A stretch of DNA of 64,000 bases from Clostridiales bacterium (GCA_018372435.1 JAHAJA010000010.1:59408-123407); one strand, 5' to 3'. Shown: positions 8,001 to 15,816, numbered from the stretch's first letter. Notes: generated from the letters alone by a model not told the origin. Translations and numbers: made by a program.

Positions 8001-9911
8001 TTATATATTTAAAACTGCATCGTATGCTTCACTTACAGCATCAAGTACTTTCCTAACTTTCACACTATCTCCTACATTTACGATGGTATAATCTGATTTT
8101 AATACCTCATACAAATCAGTGTTTGGTACAAATCCCATGGCTAAGACAACCGTATCGCATGCTATATCTTCTCGCTCGCTATCTTGTACCAATACGTGAT
8201 CTTCCTTTATCTCCATTAATTTAGTTGAGGTCTTTACTGTAATATTGGTATGTTCCAAAAGCTGATTTAACATCATTGCATTCTGGATAAATACTGGTTC
8301 TGGAAGTACATGATCTGCCATCTCTACTAAGGTAACCTTCTTACCTTTTTCCGCTAATACAACTGCGGTTTCACAGCCTACCAAACCAGCTCCAATGATA
8401 GTGACTTCCTTGCCTACTGGTACTTTATTCTGTAAAACATCTGTGGCTGCTACAACATGTCCCATGTGAATACCTGGTATTGATTTTGGTCTTACAGGTA
8501 ATGCTCCTGCGGCATAGATTATTAGATCAGGTGCATAACCATCAACCAACTCCTTCGTAGCCTCTACACAATATTTTAAACGGATTTTAAGCTTTTTCAT
8601 CATAACCGCATAATAGGATAGAATCTTATTTCCATCTCTTTTAAAAGGTGGAAGACAGGCATTATGAAAATTGCCACCTACATGATCTTGCTTTTCCCAT
8701 ACCTCAACATCATGTCCAGCTTCTGCTGCTGCAATTGCTGCTTGGCATCCACCAGGACCAGCACCAATTATTAGAACTTTCTTTTTCTTTTCTACCTTGC
8801 TTAAAACCTTTTGAGTTTCAAATCCTGCCATGGGATTAACAGCACAGCGGATATGAGCCCCCTCACAAACACTCTTAATACAACCTTCATTACAATAGAT
8901 ACAAGAACGTATCTCATCGTTTTTATGCTCTATAATTTTATTAGGAAAATCAGGATCAGCCAAAAGGCCTCTTCCCACTCCTACAATGTCAATATACCCT
9001 TTCTCTAAGGCTGTTTCCGCTTTATCCGTATCTGAAAGTCTACCATTTGAGATAATAGGAAGGGAAGTAACTTCTTTTATTTTTCTAGAAGCAGATAACT
9101 GTAATACCGCTTCTTGTTGATAAATCGGTGGCATTGCCAAATACCAATTATCATGACAACCCACATCAATATGTAATGCATGCACCCCTTTTTGTTCTAG
9201 CATTCTAGCTATCTCAATTCCTTCCTCTATGGTTCTGTAGCCGGCTTCCTGTGGAAGGTAATGACAAGGTGTGAATTTAACAATCATCGGAAAATCATTT
9301 CCTACTGCTGCTTTAATACCATCAATCATTTCATTTAAAAATCGCATTCTATTTTCGAAGCAGCCACCATACTCATCGGTACGTGTATTCCATCTTGGCG
9401 TCATGAATTTATCAGTCAGATATCCGCCATAGGCATGTACCTCAACTGCATCAGCTCCAGCTTTTTTTGCCAGTGCGACAGTTTTCACTACTTCACCTTG
9501 AATGAATTTAATTTCCTCAATGGTTAAAGCTTCATAAGTCATTTCGGAACCCGGATATAATGGTAAAGCAGATACGCAAGCTGGCTTTTGTCGACCAGGT
9601 GCCATTAGCCCTAAGCCAGAGCCTGGCATGATCTGAATACAGACTTTACAGCCATAAGCATGTGCTCTATCCACTAACTTCTTATACCCCGCAAAACTAT
9701 CTTCATTTAAAACAGAAGAAGGGCTATGTCCTTCAATTTCTTCAGTAGCAATTACGTTTGTAAGCAGCATTGCTGCCCCACCTTCAGCTCTTCTTACATA
9801 ATATTCCACTGTTTTATCGTCAAAATTGCCTAACTCTGGACCCATTGCAACCATAATGATGCGATTTTTTAATTCTAGGTTACCGATTTGTACCGGCTGT
9901 AGTAGTTTCAT
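8001..9911 (-). CDS. NADH:flavin oxidoreductase / 2,4-dienoyl-CoA reductase family (old yellow enzyme type)
   Basis: A 636-residue multi-cofactor enoate/ene reductase. Residues 1-330 are the FMN-binding TIM barrel (RIIMVAMGPELGNF; DKFMTPRWNTRTDEYGG; FPMIVKFTP). A 4Fe-4S site follows at Cys337, Cys340, Cys344 and Cys356. Residues about 378-636 bind FAD and NAD(P)H, with dinucleotide motifs VLIIGAGPGG and VTIIGAGLVG. Relatives include FadH, BaiCD/BaiH-type bile-acid reductases and other reductases of unsaturated acids; the substrate cannot be told. AGGAGGAAAATT precedes the ATG. It is divergent from an IclR regulator with shared palindromes, so it is probably substrate-induced. Confidence 0.92.
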   Translation of the reverse strand: MKLLQPVQIGNLELKNRIIMVAMGPELGNFDDKTVEYYVRRAEGGAAMLLTNVIATEEIEGHSPSSVLNEDSFAGYKKLVDRAHAYGCKVCIQIMPGSGLGLMAPGRQKPACVSALPLYPGSEMTYEALTIEEIKFIQGEVVKTVALAKKAGADAVEVHAYGGYLTDKFMTPRWNTRTDEYGGCFENRMRFLNEMIDGIKAAVGNDFPMIVKFTPCHYLPQEAGYRTIEEGIEIARMLEQKGVHALHIDVGCHDNWYLAMPPIYQQEAVLQLSASRKIKEVTSLPIISNGRLSDTDKAETALEKGYIDIVGVGRGLLADPDFPNKIIEHKNDEIRSCIYCNEGCIKSVCEGAHIRCAVNPMAGFETQKVLSKVEKKKKVLIIGAGPGGCQAAIAAAEAGHDVEVWEKQDHVGGNFHNACLPPFKRDGNKILSYYAVMMKKLKIRLKYCVEATKELVDGYAPDLIIYAAGALPVRPKSIPGIHMGHVVAATDVLQNKVPVGKEVTIIGAGLVGCETAVVLAEKGKKVTLVEMADHVLPEPVFIQNAMMLNQLLEHTNITVKTSTKLMEIKEDHVLVQDSEREDIACDTVVLAMGFVPNTDLYEVLKSDYTIVNVGDSVKVRKVLDAVSEAYDAVLNI

Positions 9912-9947
9912 AATTTTCCTCCTATAGTATCTGTAGTGTATTTGATA

Positions 9948-9976
9948 ATTTTATCACAATGTTCTACTGTACGCAA
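9948..9976 (-). promoter_or_regulatory. Probable promoter of the oxidoreductase gene
   Basis: Minus-strand TTGCGT (9976-9971) and TAAAAT (9953-9948) with a 17-base spacer, about 40 bases before the ATG at 9911. The palindrome at 9961-9977 covers the -35 and half of the spacer. Confidence 0.55.
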
Positions 9977-9977
9977 C
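9961..9977. promoter_or_regulatory. Putative IclR operator, imperfect copy
   Basis: GTTCTACTGTACGCAAC is a degenerate version of the perfect palindrome at 10089-10105 (13 of 17 positions identical) and overlaps the oxidoreductase promoter. IclR-family proteins commonly bind GTTC-n-GAAC palindromes. Confidence 0.55.
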
Positions 9978-10088
9978 TATTATTTTAGGAATTTAATCCT
10001 TTAACTATCATATGTTTACGTTATTCATTTAAAATAAAGGGTTTTAATAAATCAGTGTTTTACCTTTAAAATTTCATTTATACCAAAT

Positions 10089-10105
10089 GTTCTATTGTAT
10101 AGAAC
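10089..10105. promoter_or_regulatory. Putative IclR operator, perfect palindrome
   Basis: GTTCTAT-TGT-ATAGAAC is a perfect 7-3-7 inverted repeat midway between the divergent oxidoreductase and IclR genes, repeated in weaker form at 9961-9977. Confidence 0.6.
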
Positions 10106-10193
10106 TTCATTCAATCAACTTTTCATTTATCTGATTTGGTAATTGTGAAACTGTAATCATATACATTCGTAGTTGCCTAATCATCCTTGTAAT

Positions 10194-10238
10194 TCTTTTG
10201 CTAGTATTTCTTTTACTAGTATTTCTTTTGCTAGTACT
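10194..10238 (+). repeat. Three tandem 15-base repeats
   Basis: Three consecutive copies of TCTTTTGCTAGTATT (second with ACTAG, third ending ACT) lie upstream of the IclR gene. They may be slippage products or spaced binding sites. Confidence 0.75.
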
Positions 10239-10243
10239 TATTC

Positions 10244-10276
10244 AGCTACTATTTCATTCCCGAAGAAATAGTAGCT
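10244..10276 (+). promoter_or_regulatory. Perfect 12-bp hairpin upstream of the IclR gene
   Basis: AGCTACTATTTC and GAAATAGTAGCT pair perfectly around a 9-base loop, about 20 bases before a TACAAT -10-like element (10295-10300). No T-run follows, so an operator or looped DNA element is more likely than a terminator. Confidence 0.5.
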
Positions 10277-10360
10277 ATATGAAAAAAAAAATGGTACAAT
10301 ATAAATTGTTCGCCTTACGCCATAAGGCTAGTTTAAATAAACTTGTAGAAAGGGGACTAT

Positions 10361-11155
10361 ATGTCATCCATTAAATGTTTAGAACGTGCACTAGATATTC
10401 TTGAGTTAATGTACAGTCATGGAGGGAAAATGACATTAACTGAAATATCCAATCACCTTTCTCTATATAAGAGCACCGTATTAAGAACATTAGAAACACT
10501 CGCAGAAAAGGATTTTGTTCATAGAGATGAATATACTGGTGTGTATTCGTTAGGTTCTAAAGTTTTTATGCTGGGAATGGTTGCTGCCAGTAGTTTACCC
10601 TTAAGTAAAACAGCAAAACCACAGTTAACTTATCTTTCTGAAAAGTATGATGAATACGCTAATCTTAGCATTTTAGATAAAGGAATAAACACCAATGGCT
10701 CTACTACTTCAAGCGATGATCAGAACTTTGTTATTGTATTTCAGCAGTATTTAAATGATAGTTACACTAATACGCTAATAACACCTAGCCAGTGTGAGAA
10801 CAGTGATGTTTTCTTACCTCCTGTATATATGTGCTTTCTTGCCAATACCTCAGGTGATTTGAATCTGCAAGAGCATCTTAATAAAATCAACAAAAGAAAT
10901 ATTGGTCAGAAGTGGAATTTAAAGGATTTCACAAAAGAAATTGATACCATAAGAGAAAACGGTTATGTTTTACAAGAAGTTGATCATAGAACGGGTCAGT
11001 TTTGCATCGCCGCTCCTATATTTAACAAGGTCAATGAGTTTCTTGGAACCCTTAGTCTTGTAGTTTCCAAAAGCAAGCTAAATAAGTATACTGCTCCGCT
11101 CATAATCGAAGACATAACCCAGTCAGCGGAAATCATTTCTAAACAAAGTAGATAA
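10361..11155 (+). CDS. IclR family transcriptional regulator
   Basis: A 264-residue regulator. Residues 1-70 are the winged helix-turn-helix (MTLTEISNHLSLYKSTVLRTLETLAEKDFVHRDE) and the rest is an IclR effector domain of the GAF-like type (IAAPIFNKVNEFLGTLSLVV near the C-terminus). AAAGGGG precedes the ATG. It is transcribed away from the oxidoreductase gene, and two GTTC-type palindromes lie between them. IclR proteins repress or activate neighbouring catabolic genes in response to a small acid; the natural reading is control of the oxidoreductase. Confidence 0.93.
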   Translation: MSSIKCLERALDILELMYSHGGKMTLTEISNHLSLYKSTVLRTLETLAEKDFVHRDEYTGVYSLGSKVFMLGMVAASSLPLSKTAKPQLTYLSEKYDEYANLSILDKGINTNGSTTSSDDQNFVIVFQQYLNDSYTNTLITPSQCENSDVFLPPVYMCFLANTSGDLNLQEHLNKINKRNIGQKWNLKDFTKEIDTIRENGYVLQEVDHRTGQFCIAAPIFNKVNEFLGTLSLVVSKSKLNKYTAPLIIEDITQSAEIISKQSR

Positions 11156-11185
11156 TGCAACTAAAAACCCTGCCGATAAAAAGAC

Positions 11186-11255
11186 AAAAAAAGAGCCCCT
11201 TAGGGCTATCCTGAAGAAGTGCAGTTAGCAACTCCTCAGGTGCTCCCGGGCTCTT
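11186..11255. terminator. Bidirectional terminator between the IclR and dps genes
   Basis: Arms AGAGCCC and GGGCTCT enclose a branched insert with further pairing. The minus-strand exit has seven T, serving dps; the plus-strand exit reads TTATTCT, serving the IclR gene less well. Confidence 0.75.
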
Positions 11256-11263
11256 ATTCTATA

Positions 11264-11701
11264 TTATTCCATAGATTGACTTAACATCCAGTATGCTTTA
11301 CTATAGTCTTCAATAACTTCATCCATATATGATGAAATAATAACAGCTGACGCCTCTTCTGCTTTTACTTTAATAAACTCAGCTTTCTTTTTAATATATC
11401 CAAAATCTACCAATACATTCTTAAGAACTTCTTTTCCAGAAATCTTAACATTTTCAGCTTCTTTGATTTTACTAATTTCTAAGTAATCTTTCATAGTTCC
11501 AAGAGGTTGACCGCCTAACATTAATATCTTCTCAGCAATCTCATCTATTTCACTATTAACTCCATTATAATATTCTTCTAGCTTACCATGAAGTACAAAG
11601 AAATTCTTTCCTTTCACGTTCCAATGATAATTTTGTAATTTTCTATATAATACATTTAAATCCGCTAAAAATTCGTTTAACTCTTTTAACAATTCACCCA
11701 T
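11264..11701 (-). CDS. dps: Dps/ferritin-like iron-storage and DNA-protection protein
   Basis: A 145-residue member of the Dps family, which forms hollow 12-mers that oxidise iron with hydrogen peroxide and store it. The intersubunit ferroxidase ligands are visible with standard spacing: His26 (LQNYHWNVKG), His38 (FFVLHGKLEE), Asp53 and Glu57 (EIDEIAEKILMLGG). The N-terminal tail is short and lacks a Lys-rich DNA-binding extension, so direct DNA binding is doubtful. AAGGAGGATTT precedes the ATG. A good sigma-A promoter and a perfect 7-1-7 FUR-type palindrome lie upstream, pointing to peroxide- or iron-dependent control. Confidence 0.93.
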   Translation of the reverse strand: MGELLKELNEFLADLNVLYRKLQNYHWNVKGKNFFVLHGKLEEYYNGVNSEIDEIAEKILMLGGQPLGTMKDYLEISKIKEAENVKISGKEVLKNVLVDFGYIKKKAEFIKVKAEEASAVIISSYMDEVIEDYSKAYWMLSQSME

Positions 11702-11761
11702 ATTAAATCCTCCTTGTGTTTAAATTATTTTTCTTGGTTAGTTTCTCCTAACCTTGTATAT

Positions 11762-11790
11762 ATCATAACACAGTCTTAGAGAATTTGCAA
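11762..11790 (-). promoter_or_regulatory. dps promoter
   Basis: Minus-strand TTGCAA (11790-11785) and TATGAT (11767-11762) are separated by 17 bases, about 60 bases before the dps ATG. Confidence 0.72.
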
Positions 11791-11799
11791 TACTAATAA

Positions 11800-11814
11800 T
11801 AGTAATTATTACTA
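11800..11814. promoter_or_regulatory. FUR-family (PerR/Fur-type) operator upstream of dps
   Basis: On the minus strand TAGTAAT-A-ATTACTA is a perfect 15-bp 7-1-7 palindrome, the layout of PerR (TTATAATnATTATAA) and Fur boxes. It lies 10 bases upstream of the dps -35. A similar 11/14 match overlaps the rubrerythrin -35. Confidence 0.65.
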
Positions 11815-12014
11815 GTTTGCTTTGGGGTAATATTCAAGAGAACATTAGTCTTTCAACAACATAGCTTTTTCTTAGCAAATATCTTGAATCTAAGCTGGTT
11901 CATCCAGAACAACCATACATTACCATCAAAAATCTTTCTAGGTGATGTATGAAAATATGCGAAACGACATATCCTCTTATTGTAAAAACAATCTGAATGT
12001 AGGAGGGAACAAAG

Positions 12015-12098
12015 ATGTCAAATCAAAGTAACCAAAACATTCAATCCTCAGAGGCCTTCGAAAACATTTCTGTTGGAGATGAACCAATTGGCAGGTAA
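12015..12098 (+). CDS. Small peptide gene, 27 codons, copy 1
   Basis: An ATG follows a strong GTAGGAGGGAACAAAG ribosome binding site and encodes a 27-residue polar, acidic peptide: MSNQSNQNIQSSEAFEN then ISVGDEPIGR. Compared with copy 2 there are five amino acid changes and two silent ones, with no indel or stop. It is too short for normal gene callers. I know of no match. Ser/Gln/Asn content and a sigma-G-like promoter in copy 2 hint at a small spore peptide, but a leader or signalling peptide is also possible. This copy's -10-like element (TATCCTC) is weaker than that of copy 2. Confidence 0.55.
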   Translation: MSNQSNQNIQSSEAFENISVGDEPIGR

Positions 12099-12140
12099 GG
12101 CTTATAGGATTAGACAGTCGACGGTATAGTCTTATAAGCC
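12099..12140 (+). other. Conserved hairpin directly after the small gene, copy 1
   Basis: GGCTTATA and TATAAGCC pair around a loop containing AGACAGTCGACGG, beginning at the base after the stop codon. The same structure follows copy 2 at 12517-12558, with changes confined to loop or unpaired positions. Confidence 0.6.
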
Positions 12141-12193
12141 GAAACGTTTTTACTAAAGGATGATGAAGGGTATCTACTTTTCATTATCATGAT

Positions 12194-12245
12194 AAGGAGC
12201 TACTTATTACATACCAAGTATGTACATAAGTAGCTCCTTTCTTAC
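12194..12245 (+). terminator. Terminator of small gene copy 1
   Basis: A 14-bp perfect stem AAGGAGCTACTTAT/ATAAGTAGCTCCTT, with an inner ATAC/GTAT pair, followed by TTTCTT. Confidence 0.85.
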
Positions 12246-12364
12246 CTATATGATTTATATCGTATGAAAAGTATTACATACTTCTACATGCTTCAATATA
12301 AATGCTACTACCCTTTCCTTCAATGATATCCATATATTGTCACCCACAAATCTTTCTAATCGAT

Positions 12365-12394
12365 GTATGAAAGTATATTGAACGACACATACTA
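12365..12394 (+). promoter_or_regulatory. Possible forespore (sigma-G/sigma-F type) promoter of small gene copy 2
   Basis: GTATG (12365-12369) and CATACTA (12388-12394) are 18 bases apart. CATACTA is the exact sigma-G -10 consensus of Bacillus and clostridia, and GTATG fits the loose GYAT -35. It would start transcription about 32 bases before the ATG. No sigma-A promoter is obvious. Copy 1 has the same -35 but TATCCTC instead of CATACTA. Confidence 0.4.
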
Positions 12395-12432
12395 TCACTG
12401 TAAAAACAATCTGAATGTAGGAGGGAACAAAG

Positions 12433-12516
12433 ATGTCAAATCAAAGTAACCAAAGCATTCAATCCTCAGAGGCCTACGAAGACATTTGTGTCGGAGATGA
12501 GCCAATTGACAGGTAA
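12433..12516 (+). CDS. Small peptide gene, 27 codons, copy 2
   Basis: Paralogue of the gene at 12015, with the identical ribosome binding site and first seven codons. The peptide reads MSNQSNQSIQSSEAYED then ICVGDEPIDR; it differs at residues 8, 15, 17, 19 and 26, gaining a single Cys at 19. Predicted soluble, no signal peptide or membrane segment. Preceded by the better sigma-G-like promoter. Function unknown. Confidence 0.55.
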   Translation: MSNQSNQSIQSSEAYEDICVGDEPIDR

Positions 12517-12558
12517 GGCTTATAGGGCTAGACAGTCGACGGTACAGTCTTATAAGCC
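12517..12558 (+). other. Conserved hairpin directly after the small gene, copy 2
   Basis: Same GGCTTATA/TATAAGCC stem and AGACAGTCGACGG loop as after copy 1, starting at the base after the stop. Confidence 0.6.
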
Positions 12559-12612
12559 GAAACGTTTTTACTAAAAGATGATGAAAGGTATATACTTTTC
12601 ATTATCACAAAT

Positions 12613-12664
12613 AAGGAGCTACTTATTGCATACAATGTATGTATATAAGTAGCTCCTTTTTATT
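12613..12664 (+). terminator. Terminator of small gene copy 2
   Basis: Same 14-bp stem as copy 1 (AAGGAGCTACTTAT/ATAAGTAGCTCCTT), followed by TTTTTATTTTAT. It ends six bases before the stop codon of the convergent ABC permease gene. Confidence 0.85.
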
Positions 12665-12670
12665 TTATCG

Positions 12671-15019
12671 CTATTCAACACCCTTTAAGGATGCTACCAT
12701 ATCAAGTTTCTTAAGTTTTCCTGAAAACATGATACTAACAACAATTGAAACAAGTAAGGTTCCACCTGAGCAAAGTAAGAATGAAGATATGGATAAAGTA
12801 GCCGTCATATCGAAGGCATCACCCATAATGTCGATCATATATTGAACCATAAGTAATCCTGTCGGTATTCCTGCTATAATACCAAGTATCGATAACCAGG
12901 TATTCTGAATCAATAACATTTTTCTTAATTTCAATGCATTAAAACCAACAACTTTTAATGTTGCCAATTCCTTTTCTCGTTCTGCATAAGCTAGTAAACC
13001 TAAATTATATAAGATTAGTAATCCCAGCAAGACAGCCACGATGATAAGTAGCACGACTATGATTGTCATTGTTTCCATAGATACATCCCAAGCCTCTAAC
13101 ATAGACTTCTTTGTGAATATCTTCTTAATCTGGTCCGAATGAATATCATCTTCTGCTACATTCGTTGCAATATAACTAGGAATGAAATCATATCCTGCTT
13201 CCTCAACAACTTTTCTTGTGGTTGTAATTCCTATCCCCATCGGTATACGATTTATAATCGTAACTGTTGCTGTTTCCCACTCTTCTGCATCTAATAAGTG
13301 CCAAGAAATCTCGTCACCCTCTTTTATTCCTAACGCCTCAGCGGTTTTTTGTGTAATAGCAAAATCAGAATCTTGTAGTGTGTCAATCTCTAGGTTACTA
13401 TCCGTATACCGGTATAATCCTTTCCCTTCAACTGCCGTAAAAGAAAGTGTCTTTTTTTTATTTTTCGCTTTAACAATTACAGAATCCTCCATAATCAGCT
13501 CTCCTTGTAGCTCATTGCACAAAGACTCTGCATCATATAAGGTAGTTTCTTTCTTTAATTCCACTCGATTATCAAAGTTTTGTATATCCTCGTACAACCA
13601 ATCTCGCATATTCTTAAACGAATCATTCATCGAAGCGGAACATACTAATAGTGCCATACAGCATAGGGTTCCTGCAAATCCCATTAAGCAACGAATCTTT
13701 GATCTAGATAGATCTCTCAGATTATACTGCACCGAGAAGCTTAATTTGTTCCAGAATGGTAGCTTTTCGAATACACTGCGTTTACCTTTTTTCGGTGCCG
13801 CTGGTTTTAGTGTATCTGCAGGATTCACCGCTAGAACTTTTCTACAACTTAGATACGTTGTTAACGTACACGCAACAACCGTTATGATGCCTACCAAGAA
13901 AAAATTAACACTATAACCTCCCTTCCACTCTGGTAGTGTATAAGCCGAACTCATGGAAGGAATGAATAATCTTGGTAGAGTCACAGGACCAAGGACAACT
14001 CCTAATGCAGCCCCAACCGCAGATAGCCAGAAACCATATGCCATATAATGTCGCAGAATCTTTCCTTTCTTCATACCAAGTGCTTTCATGGTACCAATTT
14101 GTGTTCTTTGGTTATTTACAAGACGATTCATTGTTGTAATAATGGCTAGAATAGCAATACCAACAAAGGCGATTGTGAATACTATCATCATCGCTTCATG
14201 CTGTTTCATCTCATCTTGTAATTGATTTACTCCAGGTACACTTTCTCTTGTGATAAAGTAACTATAACCTCCGTCCAATGCTTCACTTATTTTATCTTCT
14301 AGCGATCCGACATCGGTAAGGTCTGTCGTTATAACCATTTGTGTAAACGGAATAAAGGCTTTCTTAGCTTCTTCCGTCATATTCTCTCCTACAACGTTCT
14401 CTGCATTCTTCCCCTGTAGACCAAGCGCCTCCATAGGAATTGCTTCGTAAGATACAATTCCTATACCTACTTTAGAGAAATCCGGTATTATAGCATCATC
14501 ATTTGTATAATATGTATATTCTGGCGAATAGATGAGTCCTCCTATTTTCAGCGTAAGTTGATTACCTTCTATATCAAAGGTATACTCATCTCCAACAGTT
14601 AAGCCATTGGCATCTGCAAATCTCTTATCTAGCCAGACATGCTTACTATCTGTTTGGTCAAATTCTTCCCCATGTACAACCTTAGGTTTACTGATATCAT
14701 TTTCTTCTTGAAAATACAAGTAGATTGTTGGCTTATGCTCACTCTCACCAACTGCTGTCAAGAATAATCTTCTTTGTGCATCCATAATCCCTTCGATATC
14801 TTTGACTGCCTGTAAATCATCTTCAGTAAAATTCTCTCCATAAATCCACGCATCACCTAGATTTGTCTCTTTATTATAGGAGTTTCTAATTTCCCTTATA
14901 CCTGCAACTTCTCCTCCAACTCCAGCATAGACATATACCCCAAGAAATGCTAACAAGAATATAGATATAAACTGCATCTTATTCCATTTCATATCTCTTA
15001 ACATCTTATGCAACAGCAT
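12671..15019 (-). CDS. ABC transporter permease, FtsX/MacB type
   Basis: About 782 residues with the two-domain FtsX layout: an N-terminal membrane helix, a large extracytoplasmic domain (about 45-255), three helices (about 260-400), a fourth helix near 440 and a second external domain, then three C-terminal helices. Conserved cytosolic stretch GTMKALGMKKGKILRHYM precedes the first FtsX core and ELATLKVVGFNALKLRKML the second. The best start is the ATG at 15019, which overlaps the ATPase stop (TGATG). Such permeases export lipoproteins, peptides or antimicrobials; the riboswitch upstream suggests a link to manganese. Confidence 0.9.
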   Translation of the reverse strand: MLLHKMLRDMKWNKMQFISIFLLAFLGVYVYAGVGGEVAGIREIRNSYNKETNLGDAWIYGENFTEDDLQAVKDIEGIMDAQRRLFLTAVGESEHKPTIYLYFQEENDISKPKVVHGEEFDQTDSKHVWLDKRFADANGLTVGDEYTFDIEGNQLTLKIGGLIYSPEYTYYTNDDAIIPDFSKVGIGIVSYEAIPMEALGLQGKNAENVVGENMTEEAKKAFIPFTQMVITTDLTDVGSLEDKISEALDGGYSYFITRESVPGVNQLQDEMKQHEAMMIVFTIAFVGIAILAIITTMNRLVNNQRTQIGTMKALGMKKGKILRHYMAYGFWLSAVGAALGVVLGPVTLPRLFIPSMSSAYTLPEWKGGYSVNFFLVGIITVVACTLTTYLSCRKVLAVNPADTLKPAAPKKGKRSVFEKLPFWNKLSFSVQYNLRDLSRSKIRCLMGFAGTLCCMALLVCSASMNDSFKNMRDWLYEDIQNFDNRVELKKETTLYDAESLCNELQGELIMEDSVIVKAKNKKKTLSFTAVEGKGLYRYTDSNLEIDTLQDSDFAITQKTAEALGIKEGDEISWHLLDAEEWETATVTIINRIPMGIGITTTRKVVEEAGYDFIPSYIATNVAEDDIHSDQIKKIFTKKSMLEAWDVSMETMTIIVVLLIIVAVLLGLLILYNLGLLAYAEREKELATLKVVGFNALKLRKMLLIQNTWLSILGIIAGIPTGLLMVQYMIDIMGDAFDMTATLSISSFLLCSGGTLLVSIVVSIMFSGKLKKLDMVASLKGVE

Positions 15020-15723
15020 CACCAATTCACCTCACTTACTGGGACTGGAGATTCGTTCACTTTAATTTCTCTAATTTTTCCACTCCGCATACGAATTACT
15101 TTATCAGCACATTGGGCAAAAGCTGTATTATGGGTAACAATAATAACAGTTTTTTGCCTTTCTTTACACATCTTCTGCAACAGCTCTAAAACTGCTATCC
15201 CTGTTTCTGAATCAAGTGCTCCTGTGGGCTCATCTCCTAGAATAATTTTAGGATTTTTACTCAATGCTCTGGCAATGGATACTCTTTGCTGTTCCCCACC
15301 CGATAACTGAGATGGGAATTTATTCTTATGTTCCTGTAATCCAACCGCATCTAATAATTCCAAAGGATCCAATGCATCTTTTACAATTTCTTTTGTAAGA
15401 GCAACATTCTCATATGCAGTAAGACTTGGTAATAAGTTGTAGAACTGAAATATAAAACCAATGTTCTCTGCCCGTAGTCTTGACATCTGATTATCATTCA
15501 TTGTACTAATTTCTTCACCATTAATCCGTATACTTCCACTGGTTGGTTGATCCATACCCCCAAGCATATTCAAAACTGTTGATTTTCCGGCTCCTGATTG
15601 ACCAAGGATAACCACAAACTCTCCCTCATCAATCGTGAAATCCACATGATTAACTGCTATTTGCTTACTTTCTCCTGTTCCATACTCCTTAACTACATCT
15701 TTAAATGTTATTAATTCATTCAT
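15019..15723 (-). CDS. ABC transporter ATP-binding protein, MacB/LolD type
   Basis: About 234 residues from the preferred ATG at 15723 (MNELITFKDVVKEYG), with GGGGGCG upstream; an open frame runs further to 15768. Walker A is GQSGAGKST, the Q-loop follows FIFQFYNLLPSLTAYENV, the signature is LSGGEQQRVSIARAL, and Walker B is IILGDEPTGALD, typical of the LolD/MacB class that pairs with FtsX permeases. It is translationally coupled to the permease. The gene lies about 65 bases after a terminator preceded by a riboswitch-like leader. Confidence 0.94.
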   Translation of the reverse strand: MNELITFKDVVKEYGTGESKQIAVNHVDFTIDEGEFVVILGQSGAGKSTVLNMLGGMDQPTSGSIRINGEEISTMNDNQMSRLRAENIGFIFQFYNLLPSLTAYENVALTKEIVKDALDPLELLDAVGLQEHKNKFPSQLSGGEQQRVSIARALSKNPKIILGDEPTGALDSETGIAVLELLQKMCKERQKTVIIVTHNTAFAQCADKVIRMRSGKIREIKVNESPVPVSEVNW

Positions 15724-15786
15724 AGATACGCCCCCACTCATTTTAATTTCAACATACAATATCACCACTTATATATTGATTTACGT

Positions 15787-15816
15787 AAAAAAAACGGGTT
15801 TAGTATACTATACCCG
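15787..15816 (-). terminator. Leader terminator of the ABC operon (expression platform)
   Basis: CGGGT and ACCCG arms around TATAGTATACTA form an 11-bp-scale stem, followed on the minus strand by eight T. It lies between the riboswitch aptamer and the ABC genes. The linker at 15836-15844 could pair with the terminator 5' arm (nine pairs with one GU) as an antiterminator. Confidence 0.75.

Larger units (their letters stand above)
11929..12242 (+). repeat. Tandem duplication unit, copy 1
   Basis: About 315 bases that match 12347-12661 at high identity over a leader, a tiny open frame, a post-stop hairpin and a terminator. The copies are 418 bases apart, separated by about 105 unrelated bases. 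Identity is highest from the ribosome binding site through the open frame. Confidence 0.9.
12347..12661 (+). repeat. Tandem duplication unit, copy 2
   Basis: Second copy of the small-gene unit described at 11929-12242, sharing leader, open frame, hairpin and terminator. Confidence 0.9.

Noticed and set aside
10194..10238. Regular repeats as a mini CRISPR array
   Set aside because: The 15-base units are directly adjacent with no spacers, and no cas genes are near.
12671..15723. The ABC exporter as dedicated exporter of the duplicated small peptides
   Set aside because: The ABC genes are convergent with the small genes, have their own riboswitch control, and the peptides lack a leader/double-Gly motif or any modification enzyme nearby.
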